This document shows positions 1 through 8,077 of a DNA stretch of 64,000 nucleotides, in pieces. The notes beneath the pieces are model-generated. The model did not search any database, was not told where the DNA came from, and worked only from the letters and a program-made list of their open reading frames with translations. Within the stretch, counting starts at the first letter, position 1, and every line of letters begins with the position of its first letter. Position numbers and translations under genes: made by a program. Where the stretch lies: NCBI RefSeq assembly GCF_001654855.1, contig NZ_LXEN01000097.1, forward strand, positions 1 through 64,000, given 5' to 3'. Source of the DNA: Proteus myxofaciens ATCC 19692 (GTDB taxonomy: Bacteria > Pseudomonadota > Gammaproteobacteria > Enterobacterales > Enterobacteriaceae).

Positions 1-1297
1 TTATTTCTGTAGCGACATAGAAGAAATCACTAATTTGACGCTCATTATTCTTCATAAAATCGCTACTAGCTTTACACTTCCGATCCAAATCTATAGCAAT
101 ATTAGTTAAAGAGGAAATAGTGTAACCAGATGCTAGGTTGTAGTTTTCACGTTCGAGTACGAACATTGATTTTATCTTATTTAAATACGACACAACTGTA
201 TTTCGCTTACTATATATTTTTTTTACTTTCTCAGGATTTTCAGGGTCGATGAATTTGCTTGTTAGCGAATTAAGAATTTCATTCAGATGATTTATAGTAC
301 CTGATTTCGCTGTAGAGAAGGGGCGTAGAGTAGTAGATGTCTTTTGCTTATTTACTGTAAGCTTATATTTTTTCAGTGTATCTTCTACTATGTCTTTAAC
401 ATCGTTTAGAATAGTTTCATTAAGGGTAAAGATAAATATATCATCCACATACCGCCTAATAGTATAGTCTCTACCATTTAAATATTGTAACTCTCCAAGT
501 AAGTTTTCAACCTCTCTATCAATATCTTGAAAAAGAACCTCTGAAAAAATCCTGCTAACTTCTGGACCGATTAATATACCAGCAGTTTCATTATAATTAA
601 TTGATTGCATTAAGCGATCAAATATTGTTCCAAACGAGTTCTTTACATGTCTATTCTGCTTTGAAAACTCTTTATTTTTAATTGCCCAAGTAATACTATG
701 GGTATAAATGCTATCAAAACATTTGGCCACATCAATACTACAGAAAACATCAAACTTCTTTTCTAAGTTAATAAACTCCATAGAATTAAAAAATTTATGT
801 AATCTTGTATATCGATTATAAGAAAAATATGAAGCTAAATGCTTATATTTTTTATCATCATATTCAGATTGTATTTCACCTCGTGAATACTCCAAATCAT
901 TCATTTCATTATTTTTAATAAAATATTTAGATGATATCCTTGATGGAGATCGAAGACTGAAGTCACTTTTCTGACATGATGAGATTATCATACTTGAAAA
1001 GTTTTCATAAAAATCAACTATAGTTAACTGACTCCTTGGATGGATTAGTGATAATACGCGAGAGGAATCGATGTCTTTTTTTATTTTATATGTTAATGGA
1101 ATTGTATAATCTTCATTAAGATTTTTCTCAAAGAGAAATGAAACAATATCTCCTGTAGATTTAAACTTATTATGATGTGTGATATTATTATAAAAACCTA
1201 TATTAGAAAAAATAGCCGGCACTTCATACGGAGAGGTTTCTGTTAAAAGAACGCGAAGGTGATCTTTTCTTTTCACAGCTTTAGCAGATCTATTCAT
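1..1297 (-). CDS. drt3b: Reverse transcriptase, Drt3b-like (UG8 class), partial
   Basis: The reading frame starts at an ATG at 1297 and stays open for 432 codons until it leaves the window at base 1, so the C-terminus is missing. Seen: RT motif A-like CSIDVAKCFDSI (about 187-197), a motif B-like GILIGPEVSRI (about 240-250) and the catalytic RRYVDDIFIF box (YVDD at 283-286). The start overlaps the stop of the preceding RT gene (ATGA), which implies translational coupling. Two adjacent RTs of unequal type, the second larger, is the layout known for defence-associated RT type 3 (UG3 plus UG8). Family knowledge: DRT3 protects against phage by making DNA. Subtype assignment is from arrangement and motif style, not a search. 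Other tandem-RT classes remain possible. Confidence 0.72.
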   Translation of the reverse strand, partial: MNRSAKAVKRKDHLRVLLTETSPYEVPAIFSNIGFYNNITHHNKFKSTGDIVSFLFEKNLNEDYTIPLTYKIKKDIDSSRVLSLIHPRSQLTIVDFYENFSSMIISSCQKSDFSLRSPSRISSKYFIKNNEMNDLEYSRGEIQSEYDDKKYKHLASYFSYNRYTRLHKFFNSMEFINLEKKFDVFCSIDVAKCFDSIYTHSITWAIKNKEFSKQNRHVKNSFGTIFDRLMQSINYNETAGILIGPEVSRIFSEVLFQDIDREVENLLGELQYLNGRDYTIRRYVDDIFIFTLNETILNDVKDIVEDTLKKYKLTVNKQKTSTTLRPFSTAKSGTINHLNEILNSLTSKFIDPENPEKVKKIYSKRNTVVSYLNKIKSMFVLERENYNLASGYTISSLTNIAIDLDRKCKASSDFMKNNERQISDFFYVATEI

Positions 1298-2577
1298 TTC
1301 CAACACTCCTTTATTTCTTTTAATCTTGAATAGCTAAAAGTATGAAATCTAATCATATAGAAGCCACTTTTAAAATTTAACTTAGCTATTAATCTTTTTT
1401 GTTGGATGGTGAGACTGTTTGATATTCTTTTTGAGAAGATATTGTTGCTACCAAACAAAATACTTCTTAAAAAATTATCTAGTCCCACCAGAGAACAATT
1501 GAAGCTAACATTCTTATATTGGTAATTATAAAAAATACCCGAATTTATTTTAATGCCTGAAACTGGATCTCGAATTGGATAATTTCCGGTGATAAATTTA
1601 ATTCTATCATTAAGTAATAAAAAGTCATCATGACTCTTATTGCTATTTATAAACGCAACAAATGATTTAATAATTCTTACTTTAATTTTATGAATTTTCT
1701 TAATAGACAGGTCAACATGTATTTTCCTATTTAGACTTAAAAACACATGATCATTTTCATTATATAAATTGTATATTTTGAAGTTATATCCTAAAAAATC
1801 TATTTCATCTACTTTGTCAATTTGCGTCTTGTCATCGTTGATATTAGCCCTAGCCCCGGCGATATTCAAAAAAGCCAATTTTTCTTTTTCATGTAAAGTA
1901 AGATTTCCAGGCAGGTGACTCGAGAAATAATCAGTGATAAATTGTTTTGTTATTTTCCCTCCATGGTGAATAATTAATATATCATCTACAAACCGAGAGT
2001 AATAAAAAACATCTTTCTCTTTTAAAAAGAATGAATCAATTTCCTGAAGACATAGTTCGGCCAGAGTAGCGCTTAAACTTATGCCTCGAGGAAGTCCAGA
2101 AATCATTTTCTGATCTAAAGAGTCTTTAAATTTATACAATAGATTTATATCGTACCTTGATACCTTTCCATCAGATACGATCTTATCAAGGAGAACTTTG
2201 AAATCTATACTATCGTAAAATGATCTTATATCCAGCCTTGCTATATTATAAGGACTACCATCTTTGAGATTTATAATTAGATTTTTTATAATATCATGCC
2301 TATTGACCCGCGAGATTTTGTAGCTTTTTTTTATATTTCGAACCAATAACCTTGATATGAGTTTATCTTCAATAGTTTTAAATTTAATGCCTTTCTTTCC
2401 AGAAATGTTTATTTCTTTGACACCATCTTCAAGGAACGATTTTTCCGCAGCTTTCCTTTGTGCACTCTTTGATGCCAAAACTCTGGCTGAGTAGTCAATT
2501 AAACTCTTATTATCCATGAGATCACTATAAGTGATACACTCTAGAAGATTGCTATATGTATAAGAAAGTTGCTCCAT
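1294..2577 (-). CDS. drt3a: Reverse transcriptase, Drt3a-like (UG3 class)
   Basis: This 427-residue RT has motif A LDIRSFYDSID (115-125), motif B GLPRGISLSATLAEL (161-175) and the catalytic FVDD (196-199), so both metal-binding aspartates are present. No maturase, integrase or protease domain is seen, which argues against a group II intron or retron RT. A purine-rich AGAGAG stretch lies just upstream of the ATG. It is the first gene of a two-RT operon and overlaps the next RT by 4 nt. Family knowledge: in DRT3 the smaller RT works with a small RNA. No obvious dinucleotide-repeat template was found in the 180 nt upstream (2578-2755), so the RNA could lie beyond the left edge. The RT fold is near certain; the DRT3 subtype is likely. 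Confidence 0.8.
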   Translation of the reverse strand: MEQLSYTYSNLLECITYSDLMDNKSLIDYSARVLASKSAQRKAAEKSFLEDGVKEINISGKKGIKFKTIEDKLISRLLVRNIKKSYKISRVNRHDIIKNLIINLKDGSPYNIARLDIRSFYDSIDFKVLLDKIVSDGKVSRYDINLLYKFKDSLDQKMISGLPRGISLSATLAELCLQEIDSFFLKEKDVFYYSRFVDDILIIHHGGKITKQFITDYFSSHLPGNLTLHEKEKLAFLNIAGARANINDDKTQIDKVDEIDFLGYNFKIYNLYNENDHVFLSLNRKIHVDLSIKKIHKIKVRIIKSFVAFINSNKSHDDFLLLNDRIKFITGNYPIRDPVSGIKINSGIFYNYQYKNVSFNCSLVGLDNFLRSILFGSNNIFSKRISNSLTIQQKRLIAKLNFKSGFYMIRFHTFSYSRLKEIKECWK

Positions 2578-2755
2578 TTTCGCTCTCTTAGGTTTTGATA
2601 TTAGGAATCAACGTTCGAGGTTGAACTGATTGATTAGATTAATTTTCTTCATACCGTATTGTATCTGCTTCATTATTTGTATTCCAAATACTAAATGATT
2701 GGTGGCTGAAATAAGATGCTCAAATTAGGCTTGTTCACATCAATTTGTAAGCTAA

Positions 2756-3222
2756 TCAACTAGGTTTTGAAACCTTACCTAATAATAAATTACTATAATT
2801 TTCAATCATATGCCTTCTTTTTTCTAAATAGTGAGCATGATTGTAAGTACCACGAATATTATTCTTGTCAACATGTGCGAGTTGCATTTCAATCCATGAA
2901 CTCTCATATCCTAATTCATGCAATATCGTTGATAAGGTATGCCTAAAACCGTGACCTTACCGCCATATCCGATACGCTTGATAACTTGATTTATGCTAGC
3001 TTCACTCATCGGTTTGTTCGGATCGTTCCGTCCTGGAAAAACATAATGATAGTTCCCTGTCATGCTCTTGAGTTCATGGAGTAAATCTAACGCTTGTGTC
3101 GACAATGGCACAAGATGCGGCCTGCGCATTTTCATCCTTTCAGCAGGAATTTCCCAAATAGCGTTATCCAGATCAAATTCTTGCCATAATGCCGCGTGTA
3201 ATTCGATGGTTCTCTTAAGCAA
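2756..3222 (-). pseudogene. P4-type tyrosine integrase, C-terminal remnant
   Basis: The reading frame to 2911 gives the catalytic-domain middle of a P4/CP4-like integrase (IWEIPAERMKMRRPHLVPLS, then SINQVIKRIGYGGKV). It then shifts. A different frame from about 2952 down to a stop at 2756-2758 gives the matching end: HGFRHTLST (the HxxR box), WIEMQLAHVDKN and TYNHAHYLEKRR (the nucleophile tyrosine region). The join has lost a few bases around the expected VTGHG. The N-terminal half and the first catalytic arginine box are missing; a stop at about 3231 interrupts any continuation upstream. The gene cannot be active. It shows that an integrative element once ended or recombined here. Confidence 0.8.
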
Positions 3223-3704
3223 GATTACTGATTAGTTAGCTGAAAAATATGGTTCAATTTCAATGAACCTACTCGTTGAAGTTGACAGTTTGACACAGCG
3301 CCTTAACTACGCAGCTTGGTTTCGTAAGAATCAGCATAACTTCCTAGGTTATATCAAAGGTAATCACATTAATTCAACCGTCCGATTGAAATAGGATAAG
3401 TATTAGGATTGTTTCGCTGCTAATATACAATTACGAGAAGACAGCGAGGCTCTTGTTGAATAGATAAGTATTGGAGACTTAACCAGCAGTGAACGTTTAT
3501 CGTCAGCTTGTAGTTTAAATCAAGTTAAAGACAGTGTTTACTGTGTCAATCAACTTTAAGAAGGTGATAGCATGCTAAAGTATTTAACAAGTTTAGCATG
3601 CTGGACTGCTAAAAATGTGACTTAGCCACAACGTAGCCCCTTTGAAATAAGTTATGCATCCGAGCAAATTATCTTTGTGATCTTTTAAAAGGAATAAATA
3701 TTCA
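3223..3704. other. Gene-free stretch with a decayed reading frame and hairpin
   Basis: No intact gene is seen. On the plus strand from 3265 a frame reads MNLLVEVDSLTQRLNYAAWF and continues in protein-like fashion for 44 codons before a stop. Two further open pieces (to about 3560) are broken by stops, which suggests a decayed gene of unknown type. A hairpin lies at 3569-3602. The ATPase gene start at 3705 is preceded by AAGGA about 12 nt upstream. Confidence 0.4.
3569..3602. repeat. Perfect 11-bp inverted repeat (hairpin)
   Basis: AGCATGCTAAA (3569-3579) is matched exactly by TTTAGCATGCT (3592-3602) with a 12-nt AT-rich loop. The arm itself contains the palindrome TAGCATGCTA. No U-tract follows, so it does not look like an intrinsic terminator. 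It lies 100 bp before the ATPase-HNH operon. It could be an operator, a recombination site or an RNA hairpin in the leader. Confidence 0.6.
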
Positions 3705-5417
3705 ATGAAAGTGTTTTATCAGAAAGGCTCCAATTGGCGCGTAACTCCGGCGAGGTTACCATCTGAAGATACCATGCTTTCACTATCATTCAACAATTGG
3801 GATGACTATGGGGTAAGTACTACTCTCAATGCAGCCTTATATGTTGATGGTAAAGTTTTTATTGAATTTGGCCTTAAGTTGTTAATCGAAAATGACAATT
3901 ATTCACCAAAAAAACTAAACGAATTATGTGATAATGGGTGGGATGGATTTTTCCCGATACCAGAAACTAATTATGTATCGGTCCCAAGTGATATTGATTT
4001 TTATAATTTTTTGATTGCAAAGATTGGAATAGATGAGGCTAAAAATGTTCTTAGCCTAATAAGAGATGCTGGTTATTTAAAGAATGTTATTAAAGATGAA
4101 AATGCTATCAAATTAATTGAACATGATGATTTTTCTACATCACCTCTTAGAGAAGCGGGCGCAAGGAAAGCTTATGAAGACGGCTGGAAGCTGTTTAATG
4201 AAAAGGTATCAAGCATTAAAGACTTCACACTTAACACTATAAGAAGAGATGGTTTGATTGAACCAATTCGTTTCAAGTTCAATTCGGATTTACTTCCTTA
4301 TGATATTAATGTCCTTATTGGTGAAAATGGTATAGGGAAATCTTATACATTAAAGTCTTTAGTTGAATACTGGTTAGGTGTTGAACGAGGAAGCAAACTT
4401 TCCCTGGATGAAAGCCAGCATAAACCATTTGATCACTATCCAAATATTTCTAAGTTAATCCTTATATCGTATAGTCCATTTGAAGAATTCACAATTGATT
4501 TATCCAAGACAAATTTGAATGACAAAGATGCTTATAGGTATTTTGGTTTTCGTAGGATCATTGAGGACCTAGATGGAAATCAGAGGGTAGGTATTAGTAG
4601 AAATCTACCAGCAAGCGATTCTGTATCGTCAATATTGAAGTCACTACATGATGATTTGAAGTTTGGTTCACTTCCTAATTGGACATATAAATTCGAAACC
4701 ATATTGTCTGTCTTGATGTCGGCTATTGATTTTGACTTTATTGCATTTGAAATAATTAAAGATTTTGATCTGCTTAATCAGATTCCAGATTTCTCTAATT
4801 TTTTAGTTGGTGAAGGCAAGAAATATCTTAAAATTGATAATCATGTTATTCAAAAAATAGATGAATGGAATATTGATTTAAAAAGTTGCATTAAGTTTGA
4901 ATCTGGCACTATCTTTATTAAAGGAAATAAGGCAATTGAAATCAGCTCTGGTCAAAGGCTGTTCTGCTATATTGTGGTAAATGTGGTTGGACAAATAAGA
5001 AAAGATAGCTTAGTTGTTATTGATGAACCGGAACTTTTTTTACATCCAGCACTTGAAATAGAGTTTATTGAGTTGCTTAAAAAGGTTTTGAAAGCTTTTA
5101 CATCTAAAGCAATTTTGGCTACTCATTCTTTAGCTATCACTAGGGAGATTCCGGCTAAATGCGTGCACGTTTACCGAAAGCAGAATGATCAAGTCGAAGT
5201 CGAATATCCACCATTTGAAACATTTGGTGGTGATATGCAGAGAATCTCATCATATGTTTTTGGTGATAATTCCATTACTAAACCGTTCGATAAATGGATA
5301 GAAGAGCAGCTAGCAATATATGAAGATCCTCAGGATATTATTGACAAGCTTGGGGATGAGCTAAATGAAGAAATGTTGATAAAATTGCTTAATTCAAGGA
5401 AGTCTCATGGTATCTAA
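3705..5417 (+). CDS. AAA/ABC-type ATPase of a Septu-like ATPase-HNH pair
   Basis: This 570-residue protein has a P-loop GENGIGKS (about 206-213), a signature-like EISSGQR (about 411-417) and Walker B LVVIDEPELFLHP (about 435-447), followed by an ATHS switch histidine. This is the OLD/PtuA-like ATPase architecture. About 200 residues of unrecognised sequence precede the P-loop, longer than expected for a plain PtuA. The next gene overlaps it by 11 nt and encodes an HNH nuclease. That pairing is the hallmark of Septu (PtuA-PtuB) and of the effector part of some retrons. Inference: antiphage role, with the ATPase sensing or gating the nuclease. Other ATPase-HNH systems cannot be excluded. Confidence 0.75.
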   Translation: MKVFYQKGSNWRVTPARLPSEDTMLSLSFNNWDDYGVSTTLNAALYVDGKVFIEFGLKLLIENDNYSPKKLNELCDNGWDGFFPIPETNYVSVPSDIDFYNFLIAKIGIDEAKNVLSLIRDAGYLKNVIKDENAIKLIEHDDFSTSPLREAGARKAYEDGWKLFNEKVSSIKDFTLNTIRRDGLIEPIRFKFNSDLLPYDINVLIGENGIGKSYTLKSLVEYWLGVERGSKLSLDESQHKPFDHYPNISKLILISYSPFEEFTIDLSKTNLNDKDAYRYFGFRRIIEDLDGNQRVGISRNLPASDSVSSILKSLHDDLKFGSLPNWTYKFETILSVLMSAIDFDFIAFEIIKDFDLLNQIPDFSNFLVGEGKKYLKIDNHVIQKIDEWNIDLKSCIKFESGTIFIKGNKAIEISSGQRLFCYIVVNVVGQIRKDSLVVIDEPELFLHPALEIEFIELLKKVLKAFTSKAILATHSLAITREIPAKCVHVYRKQNDQVEVEYPPFETFGGDMQRISSYVFGDNSITKPFDKWIEEQLAIYEDPQDIIDKLGDELNEEMLIKLLNSRKSHGI

Positions 5418-6267
5418 AATACGGCTTCCTGAAGAGGATTCTCTCGAAATTTTGAGAAAGGTGATAAACGAAAGGCAAAAATATAAAGGATTTTACGCTC
5501 GGATTACGAATGACCTTATAAACCAAGCAAAATTGTTCATAGAGCATCATGGAAGCCCGTTAGGGATTACTCCTCTTAACTTGAATGACTATACAGATTC
5601 CGAAGAAGAAGCTAGTCAGCGAAAGAAATCTTTGGTTGGCCTATACACACCTAAATCTGAAAAGTTACCGTTCAAGCAACTGGAGGCTATGCGGAAGCAT
5701 AATGGACTAGTTGTTTGTCCTAGCTGTGGGGAGCCTGGAAGGCCGAGAACGCTTGATCACTATCTCCCTAAAGATATATTTCCTGAACTATCAGTTTTGT
5801 TACTGAATTTGACACCAATGTGTGATTGGTGCCAAGGCGAGAAACTTACAGACTATGTCACTGAGGATGGGCAAAAGAGATACATTCATCCATATTTTGA
5901 TGACGTAAACAGACCTTTGTTTTCGATAATATTTACACCTCCATTTTCGACTCCGGCAATAGATATAGCTGTTAAGGATGAATTACCAGAAGAGCTAAAG
6001 ATATTGGTAAAGTCTCATTTGGAAGGAATTGATTTTCTTACTCGTTTCAAAGAGTACTTTAAGACAAGGTATATAAGTGTTCTGCGGAGAGCTAATAACT
6101 GTCGGCAACCTGATACAACAAACTTGCGAGATGTTTTAGCTTTGTGTATGGATATGGAACAAGAAAAATCTATTAATTCATGGGATGCTGTACTATACAG
6201 ATCTATTCTTGAAAATAATGAGTTAATGGAATACCTAGAGAATGGTCAGTTGCCTGATAATTTATAG
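5407..6267 (+). CDS. HNH endonuclease, PtuB-like partner of the ATPase
   Basis: The 286-residue protein has an HNH/zinc-finger core: CPSCG (about 107-111), LDHYLPK (the catalytic His pair region, about 118-124), LLNLTPMCDWCQGEK (about 135-150) and a following HPYFDD. Four cysteines in two CxxC pairs should hold a structural zinc, and the DH plus Asn form the beta-beta-alpha-metal site. It starts inside the end of the ATPase gene, so the two are translationally coupled. Family knowledge: PtuB-type HNH proteins act as the nuclease effector of Septu. The nuclease class is clear; the system name rests on gene pairing. Confidence 0.78.
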   Translation: MVSKIRLPEEDSLEILRKVINERQKYKGFYARITNDLINQAKLFIEHHGSPLGITPLNLNDYTDSEEEASQRKKSLVGLYTPKSEKLPFKQLEAMRKHNGLVVCPSCGEPGRPRTLDHYLPKDIFPELSVLLLNLTPMCDWCQGEKLTDYVTEDGQKRYIHPYFDDVNRPLFSIIFTPPFSTPAIDIAVKDELPEELKILVKSHLEGIDFLTRFKEYFKTRYISVLRRANNCRQPDTTNLRDVLALCMDMEQEKSINSWDAVLYRSILENNELMEYLENGQLPDNL

Positions 6268-6443
6268 AGTACTCTACAGTAGTGTATAACAAACGCATTG
6301 AATCTGGCTCTGTATTTTATGTAGGCGTTAACCCATAGAAATTTTAATCCTAAACTGACGAGTTAGAGCAAAATGTCTATCACATTTATACCCTAAAATG
6401 AACTAGAATGAGTACCAACTTTTTTGAGCCTAATGTTTAGTAG

Positions 6444-6527
6444 AGTGTATTTTTTACATATAAAAAAGCAGAAAAAGACAATCAATTAATATTAAATGGT
6501 TTTTCTGCTTTTTTTATTTTATACACT
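6444..6527. terminator. Long inverted repeat, likely bidirectional terminator
   Basis: A 15-bp perfect stem (6462-6476 paired with 6500-6514; core AAGCAGAAAAA/TTTTTCTGCTT) has T-rich flanks on both strands, so it can end transcription from the HNH gene side and from the opposite strand. An outer 7-bp pair AGTGTAT/ATACACT (6444-6450 and 6521-6527) extends the symmetry. It sits between the ATPase-HNH operon and the minus-strand remnants. Confidence 0.6.
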
Positions 6528-6577
6528 TTCAACTAGATAGATCTTCAGCGGTAATAAATTATGATGTCAGTTTTCAA

Positions 6578-6937
6578 TCACCCATTTTTATTTCGTTGTC
6601 GTCCAATTTGTCTTGCAGCCTGAATATTACTGAGCTGATAAATACGGTGTTCTGTGCACTGACTGTTTTTGCCTAAATAACTTAATATATATTTCATATC
6701 TCTACGACCATCTTTGTCGGAATATTCAATAACACGTTCACCACGAGCTCGATAATGTGGTTTAGGTTTACAGTGGTGTGCATAGCCTCCACCTTCCGTA
6801 ACCTCTTTCCATATATCGCGAATATCTTCCCAAAAACGATACGTCTATCGATGACGTTGACCATTAATGTAAAAGGCAGCATGAATATGCAAACGATGTT
6901 GTTCTCCGTATTCTAATACCCATGCAAACCCTACAAT
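6578..6937 (-). pseudogene. YfjJ/inovirus Gp2-like protein, C-terminal remnant
   Basis: A single frame ending at a TGA at 6578-6580 gives 119 residues with one internal stop. It reads GFAWVLEYGEQHRLHIHAAF, then, after the stop, TYRFWEDIRDIWKEVTEGGG and MKYILSYLGKN. This matches the YagK/YfjJ C-terminal domain (inovirus Gp2-like) of P4-type satellites. The in-frame TAG (about 6847) and the missing N-terminus make it a pseudogene. Its upstream end abuts a DUF262 fragment, so two unrelated genes were joined by a deletion. An intact but divergent Gp2-like gene lies at 14782-15369. Confidence 0.7.
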
Positions 6938-6938
6938 G

Positions 6939-7111
6939 CTAGAAATATTTTTTATCTTTAGAGTTTTTAAATGCAGTAGCTAAATCATCTACTAGCGACT
7001 CTACATTATCACTATTCCATGAATAAGGTCTTTGATAATCAGGAACTTGATAAAATATTTCATCATCAGCTAGGATTTTTTTAAACTTTTAGTTTCTGCT
7101 TCTATTTGCAT
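6939..7111 (-). pseudogene. DUF262 (GmrSD-like) N-terminal fragment, frameshifted
   Basis: An ATG at 7111 directly follows the stop of the COG2958-like gene (7112-7114). The frame reads MQIEAETKSLKK and then hits TAG. Removing the shift gives ILADDEIFYQVPDYQRPYSW followed by NSDNVESLVDDLATAF, the typical start of DUF262 proteins (QRPYSW motif) such as GmrSD. The shift fits loss of one A from an A-run (7 As at 7076-7082 where 8 are needed). The fragment ends at a TAG at 6939-6941, where it joins the Gp2-like remnant. Inference: the type I operon once ended with a modification-dependent nuclease gene that is now deleted. Confidence 0.7.
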
Positions 7112-8077
7112 TTATACTATCTCCTTATTTCTGTTACTCCACTTCCAATCCGCTTTTTTTACTTCACCCAATTTATAAAATTCGCTGACTAACTCAATAT
7201 AATGCTCGAAATCACGATTGATTGAGATTAGGCGATTACAAAGCTCCCAATCTACATTTTCTTTTTCGGTAGCTTGAATTAGAATTTGAGTATTTGCTAT
7301 GTCATCTTTATCGAGTAAAATCACGCCAATACTGTGTGCCGCACAAAGCATTCTGAGCTCTTTAAGCGTATCTTCTCCGGTCACTTCTGCTGCGACTAAA
7401 TAACCTAAATTTGCCCATGATGAGTTAGATATTGTCTGAAAGAACACTTCTCTCACATTACTCATATTAATTCTTTTTTTGACTTCAAAAGACCATAAGC
7501 GTGTTCTTGGTTCACTGTATTCATTCACGCATGCTTTTAATTTTGGTTGCCAATGTTGTCCTTTATCTTCTAAGCCAACTAAGTCAGGGTGAAGCCACTT
7601 GTTCCCATTTTTACCTTGTGTATTTTGGCTTTTCTTTTCATTAATTCGTAATGAATAGATATTCATGTTGCTCTCTAGCCATTTATTAAGTAAAGGATAG
7701 AGGTCATGCTCACTCCAATCATTGGGACTAGCTGTCGCATCTGTGATTTCGCTTAGCGCGATTTCCTCATCATCGGTCATTTCACTATAAAAATATTTTC
7801 GTGGGCGCTCTATTGTTGTTTTTATTTTGGCGATTTTGTTTTTTTTCGGTGTTAACCATTTCGGTGTTTGTGCACCTATTTCAGCCGCATATTGTTTCAC
7901 TGCATCATCTAAGGTCGATAATGCTTGGCTTTTGTTCACTTTATCCATCGCCCAGTCAGGATCTTGTTTTACTAAATTCTCAGCAATATCACGCGCAGTA
8001 TATTGTTTACCTTGATTTTGTTTGAGAAAGGCCAGAGTTTTGTCATAAAGTGAACGCGTTTTATTTATACTCACCAT
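7112..8077 (-). CDS. COG2958-like putative PD-(D/E)xK protein of the type I operon
   Basis: This 321-residue protein has an N-terminal winged-helix-like segment (1-80: SLYDKTLAFLKQNQGKQYTA), resembling the HARE-HTH type. A C-terminal part carries HPDLVG (163-168) and LWSFEVKK (194-201), a plausible D...ExK nuclease core. It overlaps the hsdR stop by one base, so it is the last intact gene of the hsd operon. Proteins of this kind often sit beside restriction systems; their exact role is unsettled. Inference: an accessory nuclease or DNA-sensing partner of the type I system. The nuclease reading is from motif spacing only. Confidence 0.6.
   Translation of the reverse strand: MVSINKTRSLYDKTLAFLKQNQGKQYTARDIAENLVKQDPDWAMDKVNKSQALSTLDDAVKQYAAEIGAQTPKWLTPKKNKIAKIKTTIERPRKYFYSEMTDDEEIALSEITDATASPNDWSEHDLYPLLNKWLESNMNIYSLRINEKKSQNTQGKNGNKWLHPDLVGLEDKGQHWQPKLKACVNEYSEPRTRLWSFEVKKRINMSNVREVFFQTISNSSWANLGYLVAAEVTGEDTLKELRMLCAAHSIGVILLDKDDIANTQILIQATEKENVDWELCNRLISINRDFEHYIELVSEFYKLGEVKKADWKWSNRNKEIV

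Noticed and set aside
1-2577. Retron or group II intron reading of the two RT genes
   Set aside because: No maturase or endonuclease domain, no retron-like msr/msd palindromes seen next to them, and two RTs in one operon do not fit those systems.
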